The notes: a model not told the origin generated them from the sequence alone. A stretch of 64,000 bases of DNA from Dasypus novemcinctus (GCF_030445035.2 NC_080673.1:198460216-198524215), one strand, 5' to 3'; numbered from the stretch's first letter, positions 1-10,550 are shown. Made by a program: numbers and translations.

Positions 1-1324
1 CAGAAAATTTAAAAATGGATAAATGGTGAAGATGTGGCATGAAACACAGCATTTATTGATTGAAAGGCAGGGGCCTCTTCACTAAGGATCTTCCACAGCA
101 TGACATTGTAGGTCAGAGTTGTCATGGTATTATGGAAAGTGGGTTTTCTCCTGTGAATCAGTTGTTTTCATCCCGTTTCAGTTACTGAACCTTTTTACTT
201 TACAAGTGAAGTATTCAGAATCCCTATATATGAGACAGATACAAATACAACTTCCCTGTTCTGGAAGGCTGCCCTCTTGACCATATCTGGGTCCGTGAGA
301 CATGCCCATTGAACCCTGGGGCTAGGCAGAACTCGAGGAGACAACTCTAGGGTGGGAACCATTAGAGAATTCTGAGCAGAGAGCTGATAATCTGAAACTA
401 TGTATTAGGAAGAATGCTCTGTTCAAATGTGGAGGAATGCTAGATGGCTGTATGATAGAAGCAGGGCCAATGACTAAGGAAATAAGGAAATAGATGAAGA
501 AAGATGGTGAGCAGTATTGTTAGCAAAGGGGAAAAGGGCTGGTCTCAGGATCGAAAGGAATCTGGAGTAAAATGAATAGCAGAAACAGGCCCATACCTGT
601 TTCTTTTATAGGCAATTAAATGGCTGGTGGCATAATTTTTCTCAATGTGGAATTCTAGAGGGGCATTTCACTTATTGGATGATTGGTTTTAATACTTTAT
701 TCTTCAAAAAATAGCAGCAGGGGGAGGAGGCACATTTAGGCCTTGAGTTACTGCTCTGTCATACTGTGAAAGCCTTAGGGAATATCACAAAATCCTTCTA
801 TTCACTTCAATGAATAATGCATGTCTTATGTCTTTATTCTTTCCCCACAGCAAACACCAATCAGAAGCATCTGAAACAAACAGACCACAGAAAACTAGAG
901 TCAAAACCGGCATTTTGTCAACTGATTAGATAGCAGTTAGTTTAATGCTAACATTAATCAAGGTCTGATTGCTCCATTGTGACGAACAAGAACTATGTGC
1001 AGAGATTAATACGCAAGTTCTGGTTCAGAATGTTTCTGCAGAAAACCCCACGCAGTAATTAAGAAGAACACAAAATGAAGGTTATTGATCCGTTGTGTTA
1101 TTGAGAAAGAACATAGTTGATATTTCACATCTTAATTGTTGGTTCCAAAGAAACAAAGACAGTCTATATAGATCATTAGTAACAGAGTACTTTTGTTTTC
1201 ACCAGTGAAACAAAAATATTGAGTTCAAATGTTACCCTGCTTCAAATAAACATTGATTTAATTTTCAAGAAATCTTTATATGTAAGTGTTTAAAATTATC
1301 GTTCTTTGGATAAATCTGAGCCAA
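1..1324. other. Unique non-coding sequence, no gene recognised
   Basis: No repeat family or exon was recognised. The stretch is AT-rich with stops in all frames. Around 925-1075 there are several homeodomain-type ATTA/TAAT cores in repeat-free sequence, which would fit a conserved non-coding element, but only alignment could show that. Confidence 0.5.
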
Positions 1325-1470
1325 TGCAGTCTAGGCTGTGAAGTCAGACAGATTCCACTTGGGAGCTTTGTGCAACTAGGTATGCCATTCAACCTGTCTG
1401 TGCCTCAGAATCCTCTTTGGTAAAATGGCAACAATAAAGCCCACCTCACAGTTTCAAAGTAGATATCTGA
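1325..1470 (+). mobile_element. MIR SINE relic
   Basis: Matches the pattern of the ancient mammalian tRNA-derived MIR in sense: a segment like 'gtgaagtcagacagatt', then a 'cctgtctgtgcctcag' segment and a 'ggtaaaatggcaacaata' segment. Heavily diverged with no visible target duplication, as expected of an element older than the placental radiation. Confidence 0.7.
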
Positions 1471-1504
1471 GAGTCACCAAAACATACTGGTAAAGAACAA
1501 AGAC

Positions 1505-1725
1505 ATTCGATCCAAACTACGTGGTTTTAAACTCATTTTGCCACTAATTAGCTGTGCGAACTTAGGCAAGTTATTTAACTTTGCTGTGCCTCAATTTCTT
1601 CATTTGTAAAAAGGAATGCTAATATTAGGCATCCCTGACAAAGTTATTGTAAGGATTAAATGAAAACATGACAAGTGCTTAGAAGAGAGTCAGGCAGATT
1701 ATAATCATCCTCTAACTGTTAATTG
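1505..1725 (+). mobile_element. MIR SINE relic
   Basis: Second MIR in the same orientation, better preserved: 'ccactaattagctgtgcga', 'ttaggcaagttatttaact', 'cctcaatttcttcatttg' and 'aggattaaatgaaaacatg' occur in the order of the MIR consensus. Not transcribed as a gene. Confidence 0.8.
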
Positions 1726-2215
1726 TTGTTATTACATGAAAGTGTTTAGGAATATAAATGATCCTCAATAATTACTAACTGTGTCTTTCCCCCTTCTATA
1801 GCTAGACAATAGATAACACAAACTAAAGTCACTAAGCAGGATAGGAGGCTGCTTAAAGCAAGCCTGTTGGTCAGCATGCTGTGACCATTTTTACAGAGTA
1901 AAATAACCTTTTTCATGACTCCAAAAATGAATAGACAACAAAGAGGTACTTCAAATGTAAAGAAAGCATGATAGAGAAAGACCAAGAAAAACAATTGGAA
2001 AACAATTCTATTCAGGAAGCACACAATTAGTTAACTAACAATTAGTACCATTAGTTATTAAATTAGAATCCTAAAAGAAATTTGAGGACACATTTCCTTC
2101 AAAAAAAACAAGAATAAGGAAGTAGATGTGGTTCAAGTGATAGGACTTCTGCCTACCATATGAGAAGATTCGATCCCTGGGGTCTCCTGTTGAAAAAGAA
2201 GAAGAGAAAGCATTC

Positions 2216-2575
2216 ATGGTGAGCCTGTGCCCATGTGGTGAACCGAGTGCCCATGTGGTGAGCTGAGTGCCCACGTGGTGAGCTGAGTGCCTATGCAGCA
2301 AGCCAAGTGCCTGCATGAATGACCATGTGGTGGGCCAAGTGACCACATGGTGAGCCGAGTGCCCATGTGAGTGCCCACATGGTGAGCCAAGTGCCTACAC
2401 AGTGAGCCTAGTGACCACATGGTGAGCTCAGTGCCTGTGTGGAGAGCCAAGTGGCTGTGCAAGTGCCCGCTTAGCGAGCCAATGCCCAAATGGCGAGCCA
2501 GTGTCCACGTGGCAAGCCAAGTGCCTGCGTGGTGAGTCAAGTGCCCACACGGTGAGTCAGTTCTCCTGCAAGTAA
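2216..2575 (+). repeat. Minisatellite (about 20-bp unit) inside the SINE
   Basis: About 15-18 imperfect copies of a unit like 'gtgagccgagtgcccatgtg', with unit length drifting as some copies gain or lose 'tgagtgcccacat' pieces. The period is near 20 bp. It creates long open frames on the minus strand (Thr-Trp, His-Gly and Leu-Gly repeats) that are not genes. Confidence 0.85.
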
Positions 2576-2814
2576 GTCATGCAGTGAGATGATGACATGA
2601 CTAAAAGAGAGATGAAGTGGAGAGTAGAGGTGAAGCATAGCAGAAACCAGGAACTGAGGTGGTGCAACTGACAGGCAACATCTCTCCACATCAGAGGTCC
2701 CCAGGATCAAATCCTGGTGAATCCTGGAGGAGAAAAAATGAGAAAAGAGGACAAAAAAGAGAAATAGATACAGAAGATCACACAGCGAATGGACATAGAC
2801 AGCAAAAGCAGCAG

Positions 2815-2862
2815 GGTGGGGGAAGGGGGAGGGAAAGGGAAAGGGAAAGGAGGAAATAAATA
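2815..2862 (+). repeat. G/A-rich SINE tail
   Basis: Purine-only tract of the type GGGAAAGGGAAAGGG, followed by (AAAT)n. It is the 3' tail of the DAS-type SINE and resembles the 'ggggaaaaggggagagaaataaataaat' tail of the copy near 45.3 kb. Confidence 0.75.
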
Positions 2863-3039
2863 AATCTTTAAAGAAAAACACAAAAAAACAAGAATAGAAT
2901 GTCAAGAAAAAGGAACAATAAGAATGCAAGAACACGGCCTTGAAATTTAAAGATATAACAAATTAAAGGTAAAATAAATAAAAACACAGATGGGTTGAAG
3001 GTAAATTTTTAAAAATTATATATACACACACACACAGAA

Positions 3040-3245
3040 CCTAAACTTAAAAAAAAATAGGAAAATGCAAAAGAAAAAAATGAGAGAACATCCAACAGGC
3101 CTAGCTTTGGAATAAAGGGAATTCTGGAAAGGATTAGCAGAAAAGAGAAAGTAGAGTGTATTATCAAAGAAATAATACAAAGAAAGTTTCCAGAGCTTAA
3201 GGGAAACATGAATCTTCAAAACAGAAGTATCCCAACCAAGAGATG
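3040..3245 (+). mobile_element. Old L1/HAL1 ORF1-like fragment
   Basis: 'agagaacatccaacaggcc', 'aattctggaaaggattagca' and 'gaaagtttccagagct' resemble ORF1-region sequence of old L1 or HAL1 elements. It appears to be the left half of an element whose right half lies at about 4080-4640, with an L1 3' end inserted between. Family assignment is tentative. Confidence 0.4.
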
Positions 3246-3289
3246 TTAGTATACATTCACTAAATGACTAACAGAAAACAGAAAACACC

Positions 3290-3915
3290 TGACAATACAA
3301 GTTCTGACAAGAATGCAGAACTTGTTGATATTTTCATGCACTGCAGGTGGGAATACAAAATGGTGCAACCACTTTAGAACACTCTTTATAGTATTTTTTA
3401 ATAAAGTTAGATACAGTTAACCTGTGACCTAGCAATCTCACTCTTAGTTATTTTCCCAAGAGAAGTGAAAGCAGGGCCACACAAAGACCTGTACATAACT
3501 GTTAATAGAAGTTTTATTTTTGATATCTGAAAACTAGAAACAATCAACTGATAACTGGATGAACAGATTGTGGTATGTCAAATCAATGGTATACTACTCA
3601 TATATACAAAGGAACATACTGCTGATGTATTCAACATCATGGAAAAATATTAACATATTATCCTTAGAGAAAGAAGCAAGGCATTTAGATGATAATTTTT
3701 TAAAAGACTGAATTGTAGAAACAGCAATAAAATGAGTGGTTGCCAGGGACTGGGGACAAGAGGCTGGTATTGATTATGAAATTCTGGCATATTCTATATC
3801 TTAATTTGGTGGTGATTATAAACTGTTTGTCAAAACTTATCTAACTTTATCTCATTGGGCATATTTCATTTGTATCTAATTAATCCTCAATGAACCTGAA
3901 TTCAATTAAAAAAAT
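3290..3915 (+). mobile_element. Old L1 3' end (ORF2 end plus 3' UTR)
   Basis: Follows the L1 ORF2 C-terminal order: 'gcaggtgggaatacaaaatgg', then 'acctagcaatctcactctta', 'gatgaacagattgtggtatg' and 'ggttgccagggactgg'. Closed by an A-rich segment near 3906. Strongly diverged, stops throughout, a pre-armadillo L1 subfamily. Confidence 0.75.
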
Positions 3916-4017
3916 AAGGGCCTTTAAGTGCAAGGCAGAATGATTTTTAAACGTTCCCATTAGACACATCTGCATGAAATTTTATAATACCAATGACTAA
4001 ACAAAGGGCAAACTGTC

Positions 4018-4065
4018 TTATGTGTGTGTGTGTGTGTGTTGGGGGGGGTGGGCGGGGCGTTATCT
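4018..4065 (+). repeat. (TG)n microsatellite next to a G-rich run
   Basis: About ten TG units run into 'ttggggggggtgggcggggcg'-type sequence. Low complexity, prone to length change. Confidence 0.85.
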
Positions 4066-4079
4066 ACAAAGGAATAGGG

Positions 4080-4640
4080 CAAGGCTATCTTTAGACTTGT
4101 CAGGAACAATGTATACCAGAAGAAAACAGAGAAAGAATTTCAGAGTTGTGAGGGAAAATGATTTTCAAGTCGAGAAGTTCAGATGAACTACAGAAAGACC
4201 AACAAAAAAGATATTTCTTTCTTCAAAACCCACTCTGACAAAGTTACCTGAGAATGTTCTCCAGCAAAATGAAAGTAGAAACTGAGAGAAAGTAATGACC
4301 TCTAGAAAGTAGAGAGTAGTATAAGGAAGCCCTGAGAATTGTGACCAAGAAGCCATCCCAGGGAACAAATGGATGAGAATAAAGCAAGATCAGGGCCTTG
4401 AACTTAGCACATTATACAAGAAAATTTCAAAAAGGAAAAGAAGTGTCACTGAACACTTTCAGAATAACAGATTTGTAGAAGAGCATCATGGTCAATACAT
4501 GAAGAAACTATATCCCTTTAGAAATTCAGTGGCTTTCAAGAACACCCAGGTGAATCCCACACCTCCTCCACACATACCGCTATGGACAACGTTGAGGAAA
4601 GAGGGGATTGAAGGAATTTTGTGTTAACAAAGTAAATGAA
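4080..4640 (+). mobile_element. HAL1/L1 relic, ORF1 3' region
   Basis: 'cagagttgtgagggaaaatg', 'ctgacaaagttacctgag' and 'atgttctccagcaaaatga' follow the order seen in HAL1/old L1 ORF1 3' regions. The 84-residue open frame at 4373-4627 lies inside it and is not supported as a gene. Confidence 0.45.
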
Positions 4641-5439
4641 GAATCATACTGAAATCCCATAAAACCAATGTCCCAGATTCACTGAGAAAACTCACTGAGG
4701 TAGGAAATAAAACTAAGCAGTATTACGTGTTTGTAAAATAAAAATCAAACTCTCTTCCTTGCTATAGGAACTTGATCTGATATGTAGGAGCAAATGTGTT
4801 TTTTTTTCTTTCTTTTGTTATCAAAATGTAACTGAGGGACAGACAATTAATAAAACAAGAAATTGTGTAGAGTTAAAACGGGGTTTTGATAGATATGATA
4901 CAAATTCTGGAAATCACAGACATTTACATGTTGCTTTACTTCCCCATGATTCAAGTGAAATCATTACACAGGAAGATGTGTCAACTTTCTCCCTGGACTT
5001 GGTATGTCATATTTGTAACTCTTTGCCACCACATACCATGCTGTAACTCATGGTAAAAATGAATTTGAGAACCTCATTTTAATGTGATCTTTATTTTCTG
5101 ATATTATTGTCAAAAGGCACTGATTCTGTGAATACACATGCTCTTTGGGAAAAAAAAAAATCCCTAGCTGTGTTTCAAGATATCATATTGGACCACCATT
5201 AATAAAGATGATTTTAAGACCAAGAGAAGGGTCATTAATCTTTATTAAATTCCTTGTGAGATTTCTATTTGGGGAAATACAATTTTTGCTGAATTAAGTG
5301 GCTTTATTGATCCATGGTATCTTTCTTTCCCATGTATCTGGATCATAAATATTATGTTCTTCAATCCACATAGTATACAACCAAATATTCATTTTAGCTA
5401 AGAAACGTGAAGTGAAATTTCCTTAAAATTCCTTGGTTC
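4641..5439. other. Unique non-coding sequence
   Basis: AT-rich, no repeat family or exon recognised. A short A-run lies at 5150-5160 and T-runs at 4799-4815. Confidence 0.5.
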
Positions 5440-5740
5440 ATTCATCATTCAACAAAATGAGCCTCAAATATGTGCCAGGTACAGAGCTGAATGCTGGGGT
5501 AGAACAGTGAACAGATCAATATGTGATAAGATTTGTGTTTAGAAGACCTCACAGTTGGCTGTGAACAGATTAGAAGGTAAAATAGTGCATATTAGAAGAT
5601 GATCCAGTGGCTTACCTGGTAGATAATGAAAATGTATAAAACCCACAGGACTTGCTATTGGGGGAGATAAAAAAGAAGGTATCAAGGGGTCAAGGATGCC
5701 TCCTGTTTTCTCACTTTTCATGATAATGTTCTAAGGGGAG
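5440..5740 (-). mobile_element. L2 LINE relic
   Basis: Antisense L2 3' end: 'gttcattcatcattcaac', 'atgtgccaggtacagagctg' and 'gctggggtagaacagtgaac', continuing with L2-type sequence to 'tcaaggatgcctcctg'. Ancient and non-coding. Confidence 0.6.
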
Positions 5741-6595
5741 CTACTAACAACAATCATTTTGGGGACTGAAAAAAAAATTCATTTTCAAGAAATCCCTGAA
5801 AAGCCTTTCATTAGAATAGGAGATTGCCAAGGGCCCTTGGCTTATCTCAAGAGCTTACATGTTCATAAATTTATTCAACTTCGAGGCTCACTAATTACAC
5901 CCTCCTATTTTAAGCCTATTATGGAAGAAATTCAAACCACATGGGTGTGTGTCTACAAGCCAAAATTTGGTCAAGATAAGCCAGTAGTAATAACTTAACT
6001 TCAGGTCTGGTGGCCCTTGAACATACTTAAACTTTGATGATTTAAGGGAGAAGGTTGCTAATAAATATCTCAGACATCTTTCCAGATGGAAAACAAAGAT
6101 TTCTTTTCCTTAAACTTGTCATTATTTGGCAGAAATGGTCAAAATAAATATACCATGCTTCAAAGGAGCCAGCGCATAAGAAACTAGATAACAGCAAGAT
6201 GAATCCACTTGTCTCAGCAGACATATGCTCCAAGCACAGATGTTCAGGAAATGAAGGGCAGGCACTTGTGATAATGTATTGCATCATTTCTTTGACCTCA
6301 AGATAGAAGCAAACAAGAGAAACAAAATGTGCCATTCACCAGGCTATAAGAATGAAACCTGCCACGCGGCTCTGATCTGTTGCATGAATTCTGTCTTTGC
6401 CAGAAAGATGGAGCATTATCATCAGAATGTGAGTTGTTAACTTGTCCTGAATAATTTTCTTTGTGAAAGAGGGGTGAAATTAGGGAATAGGAAGGACTGC
6501 TTTTGAATTTAGTTTAGTTTCGCTAACCCACCAGACTGCATTAACTGAGCTCTTGCAACACTCTGAAAGGGAGTGGAAGAAGGAACATTGATTCA
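5741..6595. other. Unique non-coding sequence
   Basis: No recognised repeat or gene. Open frames at 5759-5998 (+) and 6042-6335 (-) lack recognisable domains, lie alone and show no splice context that would support an exon. Confidence 0.5.
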
Positions 6596-6790
6596 GCCTC
6601 TACCACAAACTTTGGATGCATCCCCAGAATTATTGCTCATAGAACTTTGCAGAGATGCATTTATTTTCCTCATTTTAGACAAGGAAGCCAAGAATTTAAA
6701 AGGTTACATAACTTGCCTACCATTCCCTAACTAGGATTTAGTAGGGACAGACTCTAACTCCAAGTTTAACTCCAAAACTAACCTATCCTT
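6596..6790 (-). mobile_element. MIR SINE relic
   Basis: Antisense MIR pattern: 'cctcattttagacaaggaag' followed by 'aggttacataacttgccta' and 'ggatttagtagggacaga'. Confidence 0.6.
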
Positions 6791-6954
6791 CTCAGTAGTA
6801 AGTGCTGTCCAAAATAAAAAGTTGCACAGCTATAACAAATATAAATAAAATAACTGAACTATTCAAGATCATTCACATATGAATATTAGATCAGGTGGTT
6901 TTTACTCTAAAGTATATAGGATTTCAGAGACGAAAACAAGGAATATGCTGTGAA

Positions 6955-7165
6955 AGGGTGTGAATCTTGGATTCGACCAGACCCTAACCTGAGACTCAGC
7001 TCTTACTCTTACTTGCTGTGTGATCCTGGGAAGGTTATATACCTTCACAACTTCAAGTATCTCAACTAAGAAATGAAGATTTCCCCATCTCACAGAATTT
7101 ATGTGATGATTAAATGAGATGATTTGATTAAATTATCTGATAGTGTTCCTGGTACAAAGCATATG
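6955..7165 (+). mobile_element. MIR SINE relic
   Basis: Sense MIR: 'cttacttgctgtgtgatcct' then 'ctcaactaagaaatgaagat' and 'tgatgattaaatgagatga', in consensus order. Confidence 0.8.
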
Positions 7166-7624
7166 CCCCCAAAATGTCAACTTCATATCACTTCCAGGAA
7201 GACTACAAGATGGGGATTGTCAAAGAAGTCTTAATTAACCAACTTAGCATCTGAATGGCAAGTTAAAAGAGTTCTCAGGATGAAATTATTTACACAGTCC
7301 CATGTATGGATGTATACTTACATAATACACACATATCAACATTTGAGTATTATATTTCTGAGAAAATAAGTTCATCTCAAAACATAATAGTTCCATGTCT
7401 TCTGAAAAAAAGATCTGTCTGAGATCTGGTTAACCAGTGCTCCACCATGAAAAACATATATATATATTTCCTATTGGTGTGACCAGAAGGGTGGATGATA
7501 TACATATGTAATTTCCAGCCCCAACTCCAAAGAAGAATGAGTGCAAATAGCACCAGTTAGCAGAATGTTGCATCAGACTCCAACATCTTACCTATCATTA
7601 TTATGATCACAAAACAGCCACATG
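7166..7624. other. Unique non-coding sequence with short (TA)n
   Basis: No repeat or gene recognised apart from a short TA stretch near 7456-7468. Confidence 0.5.
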
Positions 7625-7760
7625 CTGGGGACTTAATCATGTCCCCTACAAAACACATGTTCAGGTCCCAACCCCTGGTCCTGTGGGTATGAGCCCCTTT
7701 GTAAATAGGACCTTTAAAGATGCTTTTTGTTAAGGAGTGCTCAAACTGAATGAAGATGGG
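7625..7760 (+). mobile_element. MaLR (MLT1-type) LTR, 5' part
   Basis: 'aatcatgtcccctacaaaac', 'tcaggtcccaacccctgg' and 'gtgggtatgagcccctttgt' align by eye with the first third of the LTR at 8642-9078. Probably the truncated upstream LTR of the same MaLR (ERVL-related) element. Confidence 0.65.
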
Positions 7761-7975
7761 TGTATTAGAGTTCTCTCAGGAAACAGAACTGACTGGAGAA
7801 AACTGTAAATAAGATATTTTTTATAAGAATTGTCTCAGGTGACTGTGGGGAAGGGCAAGTCCAAATTTCGTAGGGCAGGCTATAAGCTGGGAAATCTGAT
7901 CAAGATTTTCAGTGAATTCCCTAAGAGTGTAAAGGACAGAGAAGGGATGAACTGAAGGAATAATAACTTCAATGT
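7761..7975 (-). mobile_element. LTR-like fragment starting TGTATTAG
   Basis: Begins 'tgtattagagttctctcagg', like the antisense LTR at 34964-35423 (there 'gtattagtcagggttctct'). The right boundary is unclear. It interrupts the 5' LTR relic. Confidence 0.45.
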
Positions 7976-8641
7976 TATTCTTGAAGCAATGGAAGCAAAA
8001 GTCTGGACCAAAAAGATTCCTTTGGGCCAGGAGAGCTGGTTCACATGGGTGTGGAAAGGGGGGTTCTCACCCTAAACTTGAAGGGAGTGAGCCTTGGGTC
8101 CCTTTATTCAGAGAGAGTGCTACCATCCCAATGCCTGGAGAGGGTGGAACCTAACCCGCCCCCCCCCCCGCTCCCCCCCCCCCCTGCCCCCAGTGCCTGG
8201 AGAGAGCATGGCCCAGCACAAGCACTTGGAGAATATGAGGCTGCCATTCCAACAGACCCAGAGGGCAGTACATTGATAGACTCATGATGACTCTCAGGTC
8301 ATGAAATCTAATGGAGTTTGCCCTTCTGTGTTTCAGATTTCTTTGGGACTCATGGCCCTTGTTTTCCTGCCAATTTCTCCCTTCTGGAATGGGAATGTCT
8401 TTGCTATACTTGTCCTAGCATTATATAATGGAAGGAGATAGCTTGTTTTCTAGGTTTTACAGGTCCACAGAGGAGAGGAATTTTGCCCCAAAACAGACCA
8501 CAACCATAACTGGTTTTGATGAGACTCTAAACCTAGTATTGCTAGCTACTGAAATGTCTTAAGAATTTGGAATGTTATGAAGAAATTTGTGTATTGTGTA
8601 TATGGGAAGCGCATGTCTTTTTGGGCTCCAGAGGAAGGACT
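7976..8641 (+). mobile_element. MaLR internal region remnant
   Basis: 'atggagtttgcccttctgtg', 'ccaatttctcccttctggaa', 'gggaatgtctttgctatact' and 'gatgagactctaaacctagt' match the pattern of the THE1/MST/MLT internal 3' region, which ends where an LTR starts, as it does here at 8642. It includes a poly-C run (8159-8188) that was probably expanded secondarily. No gag or pol frame survives. Confidence 0.6.
8159..8192 (+). repeat. C-rich homopolymer tract
   Basis: Three near-continuous C runs separated by 'gct' and 'tg'. Low complexity, explains the Pro-rich frames here. Confidence 0.85.
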
Positions 8642-9078
8642 GATGGCAATTGAATCAGGTCCCCCACAAAAGTCATGTTCAGATCCCAAGCCCTGTTCCT
8701 GTGGGTGTGAACCTATTTACAAATAGGAACTTTGAAGACATTATTAGTTAAGGTGTGCCCAAACTAAATGAGGGTGGGCCTTAATCTAATATGGTTTAAG
8801 TCCTTATAAGAAAGGAAACTGGATATGGAAGAAGCCACAGAAAGCATCCTGAAGTTGGAAGTCAATGGAAGCCAGAAGTTAAGGGAGAAGATACCTTCAT
8901 GTGGACTGCCATGTGACAGAAGAGTCAAGGAACTCCAAAGACTGCTGACCAGCAAGAAGATACTGTTCCCAAGTGGAAACAAGCCTTCCAGCACTGAAAC
9001 CATGAGACAGTAAATTCCTGTTGTTAAACCAACACATTGTGTGGTATTTGTTTTAGCAACTAGAAACTTTACAATACT
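8642..9078 (+). mobile_element. MaLR (MLT1-type) LTR, 3' copy
   Basis: Starts TGGCAATTGAATCAGGTCCC. Family landmarks in order: 'ctgtgggtgtgaacctattt', 'gggccttaatctaatatgg', 'agtccttataagaaaggaaa', 'ggaactccaaagactgctg' and a terminal 'cattgtgtggtatttg'. LTR of an ERVL-related MaLR element, adjoining its internal region on the left. Open frames on both strands here are shadows. Confidence 0.75.
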
Positions 9079-9157
9079 CAAACTCAGTTTTGTAGGGAAA
9101 GAATCATCTCTGTCTAAATCTTAAAAATACATATTTTCTATTTAAAAAGTGATACAA

Positions 9158-9368
9158 GGGAGCAGATGTGACTCAAGTGTTTGGGTGTCTGCTTCCCACA
9201 TGAGAGGACCCAGGTTCAGTTCCTGGTGCCTCCTAAAAAAAAAAAAAAAACAAGCAAGCAAGCAAGCAATGTTTGCAGCTGATGTGGCTCAGTGGTTGAG
9301 TACCAGCTTCCTATATACGAGGGCCCGGGTTCAATCTCTGGCCCAGGGTACCTAAAAAAAAGAGAAAC
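9158..9368 (+). mobile_element. Dimeric DAS-type SINE
   Basis: Two tRNA-like monomers head to tail: 9158-9240 (A-box 'tgactcaagtg', B-box 'ggttcagttcc') ending in poly-A plus (CAAG)n, and 9271-9353 ('tggctcagtgg', 'ggttcaatctc') ending in A-runs. One pair of direct repeats encloses both: AAAAAGTGATACAA at 9144-9157 and AAAAAGTGATGCAA at 9369-9382 (13/14). This suggests a single insertion, or a second SINE landing in the tail of the first. Confidence 0.8.
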
Positions 9369-9412
9369 AAAAAGTGATGCAATATCATTACAGAAAATTT
9401 AGAATACACCAT

Positions 9413-9672
9413 ATATATACACACACACATATAAAAATATAAATATATTGTTTTGTTTTGTTGTTTTGAACAACCGGGGCCAGGGATTGAACCTGGGGTC
9501 TCATATGTGAGAATCTGGTGCTCAACCACTGAGTCACATTGGCTCCCCTGAGTTGTTTTTTTTTCATTTGTTTGCTTGTTGTTGCTGTTGTTTTTAGGAG
9601 GTACTGGGAACTGAACCCAGGATCTCCCATGTGGGAAACAGGTACTCAAATGCTTGTGATACATCTACTCCC
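9413..9672 (-). mobile_element. Dimeric DAS-type SINE, antisense
   Basis: Two antisense monomers. The B-box complements are 'gggattgaacctgg' (9482) and 'gggaactgaaccca' (9605), and each monomer ends '...ggctcccc' or '...ctactccc'. Imperfect direct repeats TAGAATACACCAT (9400-9412) and TAGAATATATCAT (9673-9685), 11/13, enclose the pair. It lies 45 bp from an oppositely oriented dimer, so the two form an inverted pair. Confidence 0.75.
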
Positions 9673-9863
9673 TAGAATATATCATTTTAACAAAGGAAAA
9701 ATGATCCCTAACTCTGCCAAAGGATGTTGCCTCTCCTGTTATGGTTGCTATGCAGATTTTTACATTGTTATCAGTTTATTATGTAGACCCTACCATTTTA
9801 TCTTGCCTTTTCCTTCAACATCACAAAGTATTTTATAACAGAAACATTCATTAAAACAGAATC

Positions 9864-10324
9864 TGTTTTTGTTTGCTGAAGGCTGCCAAAGTAATATATC
9901 AGAAATGGGTTGGCTTTTATAATGGGGATTTATTGACTCATAAGCTTACAGTTCTGAGGCTGTGTCCAAATCAAGGCATCATCAGGAGGTGCTTTTTCCC
10001 TGAACTGCAGGTGGGCGATCAGCCACATGGTGACATTGATTTGTCTCTCCCCCCTCTCCTTCAGGCCTCCTTGCTTTCAGTGTTTGGCTTCAGTGACTTC
10101 CTCTCAGTTTCTGGGGGTTTCTGTAGCTTGGCTGATTCTATTTTACAAAGGACTGCAGTAAGAGGATAAAGACCCATTCTAGGCTATACCTCACCAGATT
10201 AATCTAATCAAATGGTCCTTAACTGAATTAAATTTAATCAATGACTTACAATAGCTTCATACCATAAGAATGGACCAATTTAAGAACATAATTATCTGGG
10301 GTCAAAAAGACTCAGACTACCATA
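9864..10324 (-). mobile_element. ERVL-class LTR (xenarthran family A)
   Basis: Plus-strand ends TGTTTTTGTTTGC...CTACCATA. Same family as 28811-29448: 'cagaaatgggttggctttta' and 'ggatttattgactcataagc' are shared in order. The flanks GAATC (9859-9863) and GAGTC (10325-10329) form a 4/5 match of a 5-bp target duplication, the size made by ERVL integrases. The polyadenylation-signal side lies near the left end, so the sense strand is minus. No internal region. Confidence 0.7.
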
Positions 10325-10329
10325 GAGTC

Positions 10330-10550
10330 TGAAACCAGACTGTCCAAGTTTGAGATCCAGGCTTCTCTGCTTATCAGCTGTATGTCCGTGAGTTAAGCAT
10401 TTAACTTCTCAAAGTCTCAAACCTTCACATACAAAGTGAGCATGGGAATGGTAACTTACTACCTTACCTGCATGAGAAAAGGTTGACATGATCCATGTAA
10501 AATGTTTAACAGAGTGTCATGTAGAAATCAGGAGTTCAATAAAACTATTT
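10330..10550 (+). mobile_element. MIR SINE relic
   Basis: Sense MIR: 'ccaagtttgagatccaggct', 'cttatcagctgtatgtccg' and 'tgagttaagcatttaacttc'. Diverged. Confidence 0.7.

Larger units (their letters stand above)
2117..2881 (+). mobile_element. Armadillo DAS-type SINE with expanded internal minisatellite
   Basis: The tRNA-derived head has an A-box-like 'tggttcaagtg' (2129) and a B-box-like 'gattcgatccc' (2167-2177). A tandem array follows (2216-2575), then a second tRNA-like segment with 'ggatcaaatcctgg' (about 2700), then the family tail (acagaagatcacacagc..., AAATAAATAAATC). The whole unit lies between perfect 15-bp direct repeats AAAAAAACAAGAATA at 2102-2116 and 2882-2896, so it moved as one 765-bp insertion. 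That is far longer than an ordinary tRNA SINE of 150-400 bp. Non-autonomous, mobilised in trans by L1. Confidence 0.85.

Noticed and set aside
2214-2540. 108-codon minus-strand His/Gly/Leu-rich protein
   Set aside because: Translation of the minisatellite.
2216-2575. CRISPR-like or other regular repeat array
   Set aside because: Units are contiguous, imperfect and without spacers. It is a minisatellite in a SINE in a mammalian genome.
7761-8050. Complete LTR with ATGGG duplications
   Set aside because: ATGGG occurs at 7756 and again near 8046, but the sequence before the second does not end like the family, so the match is probably chance.
9158-9368. tRNA genes
   Set aside because: A- and B-box-like sequences belong to SINE monomers with poly-A tails and target duplications, and no complete cloverleaf was apparent.
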